Source: Odobenus rosmarus divergens
Taxonomy: Eukaryota > Chordata > Mammalia > Carnivora > Odobenidae
Direction of reading: 5' to 3'
DNA: 64,000 nt
Assembly: GCF_000321225.1 (NCBI RefSeq)
Contig: NW_004450939.1
Coordinates: 670,171-734,170, forward strand
Shown here: positions 56,304 through 64,000 of the stretch, in pieces
Layout: every line of letters starts with the position of its first letter
Numbering within the stretch: the stretch's first letter is position 1
Position numbers and translations under genes: made by a program
Notes under the pieces: model-generated
Seen by the model: only the letters and a program-made list of their open reading frames with translations
Database searches by the model: none
Told to the model about the DNA's origin: nothing

Positions 56304-59300
56304 TTGAATTTTGGTTGACTTTTGTAGGCTGATGTTGGATATTAACTATTCTTCATTTCTCTTATGGTAATGTGAGGTATAAATAGTTTTCTTGCAAACA
56401 CCAAAGTTTAATTCATTCAAAATAATGGAACTTCTTGAGACTGATTTACTAGCCAAAACTGGGACAAGTGTTGTTAATCATGGTTACAACCCTGGCTCTC
56501 TGCCCTTTGTTCTCATTGAGCAACATAATATATCCTTTTGATAATTTGTACAGCATTCCCTTGTGGCATTTTACAAAAGTTCTAAAGCAGGTTTAAGCTA
56601 GATAAATTAAAATCTAGTTAGAATTCAGCGATTTTTAAATCTCTATTTTAAGAAATAATTGCAGATTCCGAAAGTAGTTTTCAAATTAGCAAGGAGGCCT
56701 CGACCAACATTTCATTCCTGTCTTAGAATCATGGTCTTTGGAATTTCAAGAGTGAATTTGCAGAGCTAGAAAGGGACCTGAAGCCCAGCCATGTCAGACA
56801 TCCAGATCTTACCTTCCCTGAAATTAACTCAGGGCAGTGACAGCTCAAAATTAGTGAGCGCTTAAGGTATGTTTATATAATGGAATACCATAGAGGTCTT
56901 TAAGCAAATGAGATAGTTACACAGCATGAAAGGTTAGGGAAGATAAGTCTCTACTAAGCTGCACAGTTTGTTGTTTGTTAGACACAACTATTGTCTGTGG
57001 ACAAGAGGTGTCTTATAAACCCCTATTATGTTCCTTTTTCCCACTTTGATATATTGTACAACATACATAACATTCTTTTAATTGACCTTGATTTAGTTTG
57101 TCTGTGATTTTGAGTTCAAGTTGTTTATTTTGTGCATCTCATGGCCCTTCCTACAGAAGAAAGATTCCTTTTCTTCCTCAAGATGTCTTCCCAAATTGAC
57201 ACAAACTCATTGTCCATTATCCGGTTAGTGCATTTCCCTCAGTTCACCTTTGGAAAGATTGTTTTTCTGAATTTGGTTCCATTTCATAGTTCTCATTTCC
57301 TTCTTTCCAATAGGTGCTCCTTCTTGTCCCTGTTGTGCACAAGCAGCCGATGGGAGGACGGGAGGTTCTCCTTGTTCAGCAAGGAGAAGAGGCTTCCCTC
57401 GGTTGCAGAGCGGTACTTCACTGGGGCCAGAGCTGTAGCCATCTGTGTTTGTTATAATGTTCTTGTTACTAAACTTGAATCTTACATTCTCTCAACTAAT
57501 CCTATTCTTCTTATCCTTAACCGTCTGAAAATCACTTCTTTTTTTTTTTTAATCGTTGTATGTACACTGCTAGCAGCTGGGGACATAATGGATGCATAGT
57601 TCCTTAAATTAAAGGCTTCAGACCTGGCTCTCTCAGGGTGGGTTTATACTCAGACTTCTCCAAATTCTGTTTCCAGACAGCAATGTAGCGTCAGCAAAGT
57701 GGAGACTGAGATCCAGCTGAACCGAGGTGCTGCCCACACGATGTCTCCTCCCTTCCCTTTAACCCTGGTGTCCACCTCCTTCCCCATTGTGGGAAGTTCT
57801 TTTCAGATCTGCTGCCCTCCACAAGGCCTTTTCCCCCCTGCAGTTCAACTCTGTTTTATAAATATTCTTCTGATGTTAAGTTTGTGTTTTGGGAACCTTA
57901 TTAAAAGTTCTTGAATTAGATGCTATGAAGTTCTCCAAAATCAAATGATGCCACGTCCTTTGACTTTTCAGTGTCTGAAACACAGCCGGGAGTAATAAGT
58001 TGATCATTTTTCTGATTTCCATAACATTAATGCAACAAAAAAAATTAAGCAGAACAATAAACCATTTGTTCTCCTGCCACCAAAGGACAACTCAAATACT
58101 TTGGTTTTATTGGAATTTTATTTCTATATAGAGTCTGAAACCAAAGGACCATCAACCAGGGCTTGGACACATTCTTCATATGGCAAGTTACCTCTAATAA
58201 TATCCATCACTTTATAAGAGGATTTGCTTTATATTGATGAAGCATTGCAGAATACTTAAAGGAATTCTCATAAAAGAATGGTATTGTGAGTTTGTATTGA
58301 TAGATCTAAGCCATTTAAAGCCAATCATTTTATTTTGTGTGAAAGCATCCCTAAATGTTTGTATCTCATGGTTACATTTAAAATTCTATACTGGCTTTAC
58401 CTTACTTCTTTTTCAGTTATGTTTATAATTAAGCAATATGTTGATGTTGATGTTGTCAACCTTTCATAAACATGGCAATTTATGCGGGGACTCCCAGACT
58501 TCAACATCAGAGTTAAAATAAAACCAGCCCAGAGTATAGTATAATGTAGACCTAATACCATCTTAGTGGGAAGCACATCCAATGTTTAGACCCTTGAAAA
58601 GATTAACCGCTGGACCACATGCAATCTGCTTTTGGCTGGCTGGACCCTTCCTCTGACTACCTAAGTGAACAGTGCCATCATCACCTGAATCTGAGACACA
58701 GGTCACATTGCCCCCAATGTCATTTTCATCAACGTGGCAAGTAAATCCCAGCCAGAAATTCATCAGTTACTTTCATCTTGAGAACTAAATAAGCCTTTGC
58801 TTTTTTGAGCGAATTTAACCAGAAACTGCTATTTCCTGTACTCATTGCCAGTTTAACCAAATTAGCATTGCCTTATCCAGGTTGTAGTGAGAGACTTCTT
58901 AAAGGTTTCCCTATTTTTCAGTCTCTTGAACTCAGCATAGATTAAAATGAAATTATTTGTCCTTTATCTTTTTTATATCATGATTTTTTTTGCTTTACTG
59001 GTTTGTCATTAAATGGTATTTCTAATTATCAGTTTAAAAACTTGCCGGATTTTACTGTGGATTCAGATTTTTAACAATTTCATTAGATAAAATGTAATTG
59101 GTGGAAAAGACTCCCCATGCTTTGGTGGTAATACTGGATTCCCAGCAGTGGTCTTCTAGAACATAGACATTTCACTGAATTATTGTCATTTTAACCTTTT
59201 CACAAATGCCATGACTTTGTAATTAATTTATCCCTGGATAATGAAGAATTAACTGTACTCTGTGCATATATTGGATTTGCTTATACACTTTACTTGTCTA

Positions 59301-59406
59301 GTTGCTTATAGACAATTATTTTATTGTAGACTATTTACTAGCTCTCTGACCTGTCACTTGATTACTACAAATTTATACATATGTATACGCATGTGTTTTA
59401 TCATTT
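56304..59406. other. Intron, largely unique
   Basis: It contains a minus-strand 49-codon frame at 57293-57442 overlapped by a 155-codon plus frame (57132-57599). Neither is recognised. Otherwise it is AT-rich without identifiable repeats. Confidence 0.4.
57293..57442 (-). other. Small unexplained open frame of 49 codons
   Basis: On the minus strand the frame begins MATALAPVKYRSATE, continues LFSLLNKENLPSSH, and ends ERRK-stop. Its first 130 bp is GC-richer with several CpGs (CCGTCC, ATCGGC, ACCGAG, TACCGC) than the flanks. On the plus strand the same patch starts after an acceptor-like TTCTTTCCAATAG. No family is recognised, and chance remains the likeliest explanation. Confidence 0.15.
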
Positions 59407-59424
59407 GGTAGTGTTTTATTTTTA

Positions 59425-59631
59425 TTTTATTTTAAAGTTTTTTATTCTCAAAATTTTATTTGAGAGAGAGAGCATGAGTCGGGGGGAGGGGCAGAGGGAG
59501 AGAATCTCCAAGCAGACTCCCCTCTGAGCATGAAGCCCGATGTGGGACTGGATCTCACGACCCATAAGATCATGACCTGAGCTGAAACCAAGAGTCGGAC
59601 GCTTAACCGACTGAGCCACCCAGGCGCCCCG
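59425..59631 (-). mobile_element. CAN-SINE (SINEC), antisense, older
   Basis: AAAATTTTATTTGAGAGAGA, GAATCTCCAAGCAGACTCCC, AACCGACTGAGCCACCCAGG and CGCCCC. Target duplication GGTA(G/A)TGTTTTATTTTTA, 18 bp with one mismatch, at 59407-59424 and 59632-59649. Confidence 0.94.
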
Positions 59632-59649
59632 GGTAATGTTTTATTTTTA

Positions 59650-60479
59650 AAATGGTTTTGTAATAGAAATCTTTAAGCTTAACTTTTTACCCATATAATT
59701 TAATTTCCTCAAAATTATTCAAGTAATTGGGCATTTCTAGATATAGTAAATTGCTGTTTATTCAGCATGGTAAGTGCTTACTTTTTTTTTTTTTTCCATT
59801 TAGCATGATTAGACATAATTATTGATAATTTCTGTGAAGAAACCAGCAGTGCAAGCCCAGGTTTTAACAAGAATTTAGCCTTTGCAGTCTTAAGTCTAGT
59901 TGGATATCTGGGTCCAAAAAGAGATCAAATCCAAAAGAAACACTGACAGATGGGGTCTGGAGGTGGGGTGGGGGAGGCAGCATGGTCGTGTGAACATAAC
60001 ACAGAGGTGATATTAATACCAGTTACCAAAAGGCATTCCCAAGACTTCCTCCAGGGTAGGATGTGAGAAGACCAGAACAGGATGCACACAGGCCCCTGGA
60101 GACCAGAACCTTGCCAGAAACAGAGCAGGAGATGATCCAAAGACTGCCTTTGTGCCCAGGAAGGCATTGGAGAACCCCCTGGCCCAGTGCTTGGGATGGG
60201 AGGGAACTAGGCTGCGGCTCTCTGAATGCAGGCACTGGGCGGAAGAGCTGGGTGTGGGAGGCACCCGTGAATATCCTGGACTGCTGCCCTCAGTGGGCTG
60301 CTGGGGGGGTGGGTGGCTTGCCGACACTGGATGTCTTTCTAAGCTGAAATGGATCTAGACAGCGCTGAAGTTGGCAACCACTGTTTCCTATGAAGATAAT
60401 GTAAATGCATGTTAGGCAAATGGTAATATGTTACACTAAAATACGTAATAATCTGGAACCTAGGAGATGGATTATATGA
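59650..60479. other. Intron, nothing recognised
   Basis: A GC-richer block at 59950-60340 has four overlapping 70-104 codon frames on both strands, which is typical of low stop density and not of coding. It ends GTTGGCAACCACTG, which could be the end of an unidentified old element. Confidence 0.35.
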
Positions 60480-60761
60480 AGTGCTGGTTGGGTTTGGTTT
60501 TCTTTTAACAAGCATGGTTTAGAGGGGCTCTTGTGAAAAATTCTGAAATTCATATGGAACCACAAAGGACAGTGAATAGCCAAATCAGTCTTGGGAAGGA
60601 AGAGCAAAGCTGGAGGTATATCACACTTCCTGATCTCGAAGTGTATTAAAAAGCCACAATAATTAAAATAGTTTGGTACTGGCATAAGGACAAACATACA
60701 GACCAATGGAACAGAGTAGAGAGCCCAGAAATAAAGTCACACGTATGCAATCAGTTGGTCT

Positions 60762-60826
60762 TTGACAAGGGTGCCAAGCGTGCTCGCTTCGGCAGCACAT
60801 ATACTAAAATTGACAAGGGTGCCAAG
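60762..60826. repeat. 17-bp target-site duplication bracketing the U6 fragment
   Basis: TTGACAAGGGTGCCAAG occurs at 60762-60778 and 60810-60826. In intact L1 sequence the phrase occurs once in the ORF2 text 'CTTTGACAAGGGTGCCAAGAA', so the second copy marks the insertion. Confidence 0.93.
60780..60812 (+). pseudogene. RNU6 (fragment): U6 snRNA 5' fragment (33 nt), tailless retropseudogene
   Basis: The 33 bases match the first 33 nt of vertebrate U6 snRNA exactly, beginning GTGCTCGCTTCGGCAGCACA and ending CTAAAATTG. The rest of U6 (the ACAGAGA region onward) is absent. A perfect 17-bp duplication of host L1 sequence, TTGACAAGGGTGCCAAG, flanks it at 60762-60778 and 60810-60826, overlapping the U6 match by the shared TTG. 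There is no poly(A). This fits a 3'-truncated RNA retroposed by L1 machinery through end microhomology. It is not a functional gene: no snRNA promoter is possible inside the L1 and most of the RNA is missing. Confidence 0.9.
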
Positions 60827-61689
60827 AATCACAACAAAGAAAGGATCATCTTTTCAACAAATAGTGCTGGGAACACTAGATATACCAGCAAAAGAATGAA
60901 ATTGTACCCTTATATTACACCATACACAAAACACGACTGGAAATGGATTAAAGACTTAATTTAAACACAAGACCTGAAACTGTAAAACCCTCCAAAGGAA
61001 CATAGAGGCAGAGCTTCTGGACATTGATCTTAGCACGGATTTCATGGATATGACACCAAAAGCATAGACAACAGAGGCAAAAATAGACAAGTGGGACTCT
61101 TACCACATTAAAAACTTCTGCATGGCGAAGGAAGCCAACAGAGTGAAATGGCAATCTACAGAATGGGAGAGAGTATTTGCAAACCATGTATCTGACAGAG
61201 GGTTCATTTCCAAAGTATATAAGGAGACATGCACACGTCCCATCAAGTGTATGAAAAGATACTCAGTGTTACTTATCATCAGAGAAATACAAATCAAAAC
61301 CACAGTAAGAAATCACCGCACACCTGTTCGGATGGCTATTATCAAAAAAACTAAACAGACAACAAGTGTTTGTAAGGATGTAGAGAAATTGGAACCTTTG
61401 TACACTGTTGGTGGGAATGCAAAATGGTGGAGCCCCAGTGGAAAACAATGTGGAGATACCTCAAATGTTTAAAAATAGCATTACCATTTGCTCCAGCAAT
61501 ATCACTTCTGGGTATTTATTCAAAAGAATTGAAGTGAGGATCTTGAAGAGATACTAGCACTCGGTGTTCATTGGAGTACTCTTCACAACAGGCAAGATGT
61601 GGAAACAACCTCAGTGTCCACCGATGAATGGATGAAGGGAATCCTGCAATATGCAACAGTATGTCCAGAGGACTGCAGGAAGCTCCTAC

Positions 61690-61890
61690 CACGTTGCTTC
61701 TCACCTCCACCTCTCCCTGCCCCGCCCCACCCCACCCCACTCATTCTTCATTTGGGAGCCAAAGTGTGAGAATCTTTTTAAAACACAAATCTGATGGCCT
61801 TCCTGCCATAGAAGAAACAAACTCAAGTGGCTTCCCATTGCTCTTAAGACAAGTTATCAAAATTTCCCTTTTGTAGGGAAAAAATTCAAA
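61690..61890 (+). mobile_element. L2 fragment, sense
   Basis: AACACAAATCTGATGGCCTT, CTCAAGTGGCTTCCCATTGC and TCTTAAGACAAGTTATCAAA match the L2 'AATCTGATCATGTCAC ... GTGGCTTCCCATTGC' segment. Before it, CCCCGCCCCACCCCACCCCA is a local C-rich run. Confidence 0.55.
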
Positions 61891-62009
61891 TATATGTTGA
61901 TTCTCTTTAATCTATTTGATCTTATGTATTTGAGCACCAAAAAACATATACAAGCATATGTAAAACACTTTACATCCGTTCTTTCGGGGAGTAGGGATTG
62001 GAGATGGGC

Positions 62010-62185
62010 CAAGTGGTGGCCTTAGCATAGTGGCTTGAGTCCCTACCCAACACTCGCTTGCTAACTGGGGCAGGTTACTTAAACTTAACCTTTTTGTACC
62101 TTGTTGCTGATGATCATAAGAGCAGAAAAGCACTTGGAAAGTGCCCAGTAGCTAGTAAGTACTATGTGTTTGTTGCTATTATTTA
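62010..62185 (+). mobile_element. MIR, sense
   Basis: CCTTAGCATAGTGGCTTGAG, GCTAACTGGGGCAGGTTACT, TAAACTTAACCTTTTTGTAC and GTGCCCAGTAGCTAGTAAGT follow the MIR order. Confidence 0.65.
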
Positions 62186-62249
62186 TTTTCCTCTCTATTG
62201 TTGAGTTGTTCGAATAAACATGCTTTGCCTTTACAGTGCATTTAAAAAA

Positions 62250-62484
62250 ATTTTTTTTAAGAGAGGGAAGTGAGAGCAGTGGGGAAGGGGCAAAGGGAGA
62301 CAATCTTTTTTTCAGATTTTATATGAGAGTGGGTAGGGGCAGAGGGAGAGGGGGAGAGAGAATCTCAAGCAGACTCTGCTGAGCCTGGAGCCCAGTGCGG
62401 GGCTCAGTCTCACGACGCTGAGATCAGGACCTGAGCTGAAATCAAGAGTCGGCCGCTCAACCAGCTGAGCCACCCAGGCTCCCT
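62250..62484 (-). mobile_element. CAN-SINE (SINEC), antisense, with a partial second copy of its tail region
   Basis: The main copy runs from about 62307 (TTTTTTTCAGATTTTATATG) to CCAGCTGAGCCACCCAGGCT (62484). Immediately before it, 62250-62306 holds a second, partial tail (T-run, AAGAGAGGGAAGTGAGAGCA, GGGGCAAAGGGAGACAATC). This is either an internal tandem duplication or a SINE inserted into an older SINE fragment. Confidence 0.85.
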
Positions 62485-62499
62485 GAAACAAGGTCAGCT

Positions 62500-62700
62500 G
62501 CCCCTGACCTCAGAGCACTTTTTCTTTGTAGCATTTATCCCAGTCATAATTACATATTTCTTTGGGTTATTGTTTGTTTAATAACTGACACCCTATCCAC
62601 CCCCATCACTTGACTTGAACCTCTAAAGGGCCGACACTGTCTATGTGACTCATCATTCTGCCCCCGGTGCCTAGCACGGCCTTTTGCCAAACTGAAGGAA
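62500..62700 (+). mobile_element. L2 3' end, sense
   Basis: AGCATTTATCCCAGTCATAA, ACTTGAACCTCTAAAGGGCC and CCCCGGTGCCTAGCACGGCC follow the L2 3' order. Confidence 0.6.
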
Positions 62701-62739
62701 AAGGGTGTCCACAGAACCAAGGGTGCAGGTGGGTGTGGA

Positions 62740-63860
62740 GAGACTCTGGGCTCTACAAAGACTTGGCAGAAGTGATGTTAGAGAGGAGGGGCGGATACAT
62801 TTTGAAGGATAGTGTCATTTCTGCCAAGGATTTTGAATTATATGCAGATGTCTTTGAGGAGCTGGTGCAGGATTTTGGCCAGGGCCATGACTATAGCATT
62901 AGATTGCGTTTTATTTATTTTTAATTTTTTAAAAGATTTTATTTATTCTTTTGAGAGAGAGAGAGAGCATACAAGAGGGGGAACAGCAAAGGGAGAAAGA
63001 GAGAAGCAGGCTCCCTGCTGAGCTGGGAGCCCAACACAGGGCTCGATCCCAGGACCTGGAGATCATGACCTGAGCCAGAGGCAGATGCTTAACCATCTGA
63101 GCCACCCAGGTGCTCCTAGATTGCATTTTAGAGTGCTCATTCCAACACCAGCGGAGTGGATGGGTGGGTGGGTGGAGTGGAGTGCAGAATCAGCAGAAAT
63201 GAAAATTATTGAGAGCCAGAACTTGGGCAGCAGGGATGGAGCAGCGGGAACACCTTCGAGAAATACTCGTATGGAACAGTTAATATTACTATGTGATGGT
63301 GTAGATGTGGCGCCATATGGTGATGCTGAAGGTGACATCTGGGTTCCTGGTTTTGTATTACTTTATGGATTTTGACTTTCATTTAGGAAGTTAAGAAGCA
63401 GAGGGGAAAGGTCAGAGAAATAACTATGAAATGAGATTAGTAAATGTCCACTGTCTGTGAGACATCCTCAAGGAGTTGTCCAGTGGAGGCTCAGGCAGAC
63501 TGGGTTGGAGAGAAGGATTTAGGATATACAGGTCTGTACAAGGTAGAGGCTGAAGGTATGGATGGGGTGTTTCAGGCAGCAGCTCTCCCCATAGGCCCAG
63601 CCCAAGCCCATCATCTTCTCTAAAGGAAACTGTCTCCAGGGTTTCCAGTTTCTTAAAGGCCTGCAGGAAAGGCATTCTATACAGCGATGTCATATCTGCC
63701 CCCCAGAGATCTCCTTGCAGCCTTAGGACAATGCTGTCACAGAATAGGTGTACAGGAATCCTAGTAGGTATGCTTCTTGAGCCATTCATCGTGGGCCACA
63801 GGACTAGCATTCACATCAACATCTGGAGTGGAAGAAAAGGACAACATGAAATAAATTTTC
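62740..63860 (-). mobile_element. Ancient dispersed repeat, probably L2-type, antisense (tentative), split by a SINE
   Basis: GATACATTTTGAAGGATAGT, GGAGCTGGTGCAGGATTTTG and GAGTGCTCATTCCAACACCA, then CATCCTCAAGGAGTTGTCCA and GGCAGACTGGGTTGGAGAGA, follow the order of the old repeat also suspected at 8.7 and 47.3 kb. The 128-codon minus frame at 63424-63810 lies inside it and is not a gene. Confidence 0.4.
62914..63116 (-). mobile_element. CAN-SINE (SINEC), antisense
   Basis: AAAGATTTTATTTATTCTTT, GAAGCAGGCTCCCTGCTGAG, then TCTGAGCCACCCAGGTGCTC. Target duplication TAGATTGC(G/A)TTTTA at 62900-62913 and 63117-63130, one CpG-type mismatch. Confidence 0.94.
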
Positions 63861-63867
63861 ATGATTT

Positions 63868-64000
63868 GGGGCACCTGGGTGGCTCAGTCATTAAGCATCT
63901 GCCTTCGGCTCAGGTCATGGTCCCGGGGTCCTGCGATCAAGCCCCACATCGGGCTCCCTGCTCAGTGGGAAGCCTGCCTCTCCCTCTCCCACTCCCCCTG
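63868..64000 (+). mobile_element. CAN-SINE (SINEC), sense, cut by the window end
   Basis: GGGGCACCTGGGTGGCTCAG head and body to CCCACTCCCCCTG, where the window stops. The A-rich tail and right target duplication lie outside. Confidence 0.94.

Larger units (their letters stand above)
60480..61668 (+). mobile_element. L1 relic (ORF2 C-terminal part and 3' region), sense
   Basis: AATTCTGAAATTCATATGGA, GCCACAATAATTAAAATAGT, TTGGTACTGGCATAAGGACA, AACAGAGTAGAGAGCCCAGA and CACTGTTGGTGGGAATGCAA are hallmark ORF2 3' phrases in order. A 116-codon remnant (61122-61472) still reads as ORF2 (ESWRVFAN-like, RMAIIKKTKQ). It is inactive. A 33-nt U6 snRNA fragment with its own target duplication interrupts it. 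Confidence 0.9.
13254..64000 (+). other. GAREM1: GAREM1 intron downstream of the recognised exon (5' part)
   Basis: This follows the GAREM1 donor. None of the open frames contains the expected continuation of GAREM1 (the QFKLLEQ or VMEEITF motifs), so the next exon appears to lie beyond position 64000. Long introns are typical for this gene in mammals. The content is repeats plus unremarkable AT-rich DNA. Confidence 0.7.

Noticed and set aside
57132..57599. Longest open frame in the window (155 codons, +)
   Set aside because: It has no recognisable domain, a hydrophobic mix typical of AT/T-rich intron, no splice-bounded structure, and another open frame on the opposite strand. A chance frame is the simplest reading.
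60780..60812. Functional U6 snRNA gene
   Set aside because: Only the first 33 nt are present, without the catalytic-core region or a Pol III terminator, and the upstream DNA is L1 sequence with no PSE/TATA arrangement.
13254..64000. Next GAREM1 exon
   Set aside because: Searched by eye for the expected continuation (QFKLLEQ, VQYF, VMEEITF, MGQAEIL) in the available open frames and found none. A very short exon could still have been missed.
1..64000. Dog (canid) or cat (felid) origin
   Set aside because: Canid SINEC_Cf copies begin GGGATCCCTGGGTGGC, and none is seen. The felid SINE body and typical mustelid segments are also absent, so an ursid or pinniped fits better, though this rests on remembered consensus sequences.
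1..64000. A previously undescribed multi-gene system
   Set aside because: Apart from one GAREM1 exon there are no gene clusters. Everything else that can be identified is interspersed repeat or intron.

Overview
The window is intronic DNA from a carnivoran mammal. It holds one coding exon that I can recognise and no complete gene. The organism call rests on 28 tRNA-derived CAN-SINE (SINEC) copies. Many carry the arctoid-type consensus (head GGGGCGCCTGGGTGGCTC, (AAATAA)n tail), and none has the canid SINEC_Cf head (GGGATCCCTGGGTGGC) or the usual mustelid diagnostic segments. A bear or a pinniped is the best fit. That is inference from remembered family consensus sequences, not a database result.

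The one exon is at 13113-13253 on the + strand: 141 bp, phase 1 at both ends, with good splice sites. Its 46 complete codons match the N-terminal CABIT region of GAREM1 (GRB2-associated regulator of MAPK1, formerly FAM59A), around residues 41-88. The window is therefore read as the 3' part of one GAREM1 intron (1-13112) and the 5' part of the next (13254-64000). I did not find the following exon, so that intron should be longer than 50 kb.

Layout. 1-13 kb: a CpG-rich patch at the extreme left edge, a large sense L1 ORF2/3'UTR relic (1.5-3.66 kb) split by a SINE, an L1 3' tail, four more SINEs, and MIR, L2 and MER20 relics. 13-33 kb: the exon, then SINE-poor intron with MIR/L2, a MER5A, two antisense MaLR-type LTRs and two antisense SINEs. 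33.5-46.3 kb: a dense nest of SINEs and L1, including a site hit twice (SINE plus L1 with an apparent 3' transduction), an inverted SINE-in-SINE pair, a tandem SINE pair, a five-SINE cluster, and an L1 > LTR > SINE three-level nest. 46-60 kb: mostly unremarkable AT-rich intron with scattered SINEs. 60.4-61.7 kb: an old sense L1 that carries a 33-nt copy of the 5' end of U6 snRNA flanked by a perfect 17-bp target-site duplication. 61.7-64 kb: L2/MIR relics and SINEs, the last one cut by the window edge.

I saw no tRNA, rRNA, CRISPR array, operon or intact transposon ORF, and no evidence of a new multi-gene system. The more interesting observations concern retrotransposition: the tailless U6 fragment, repeated use of the same insertion site, and inverted SINEs that could form double-stranded RNA in the GAREM1 transcript. 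Boundaries of old repeats (MIR, L2, MER, MaLR) are approximate because they come from reading by eye against remembered consensus sequences.
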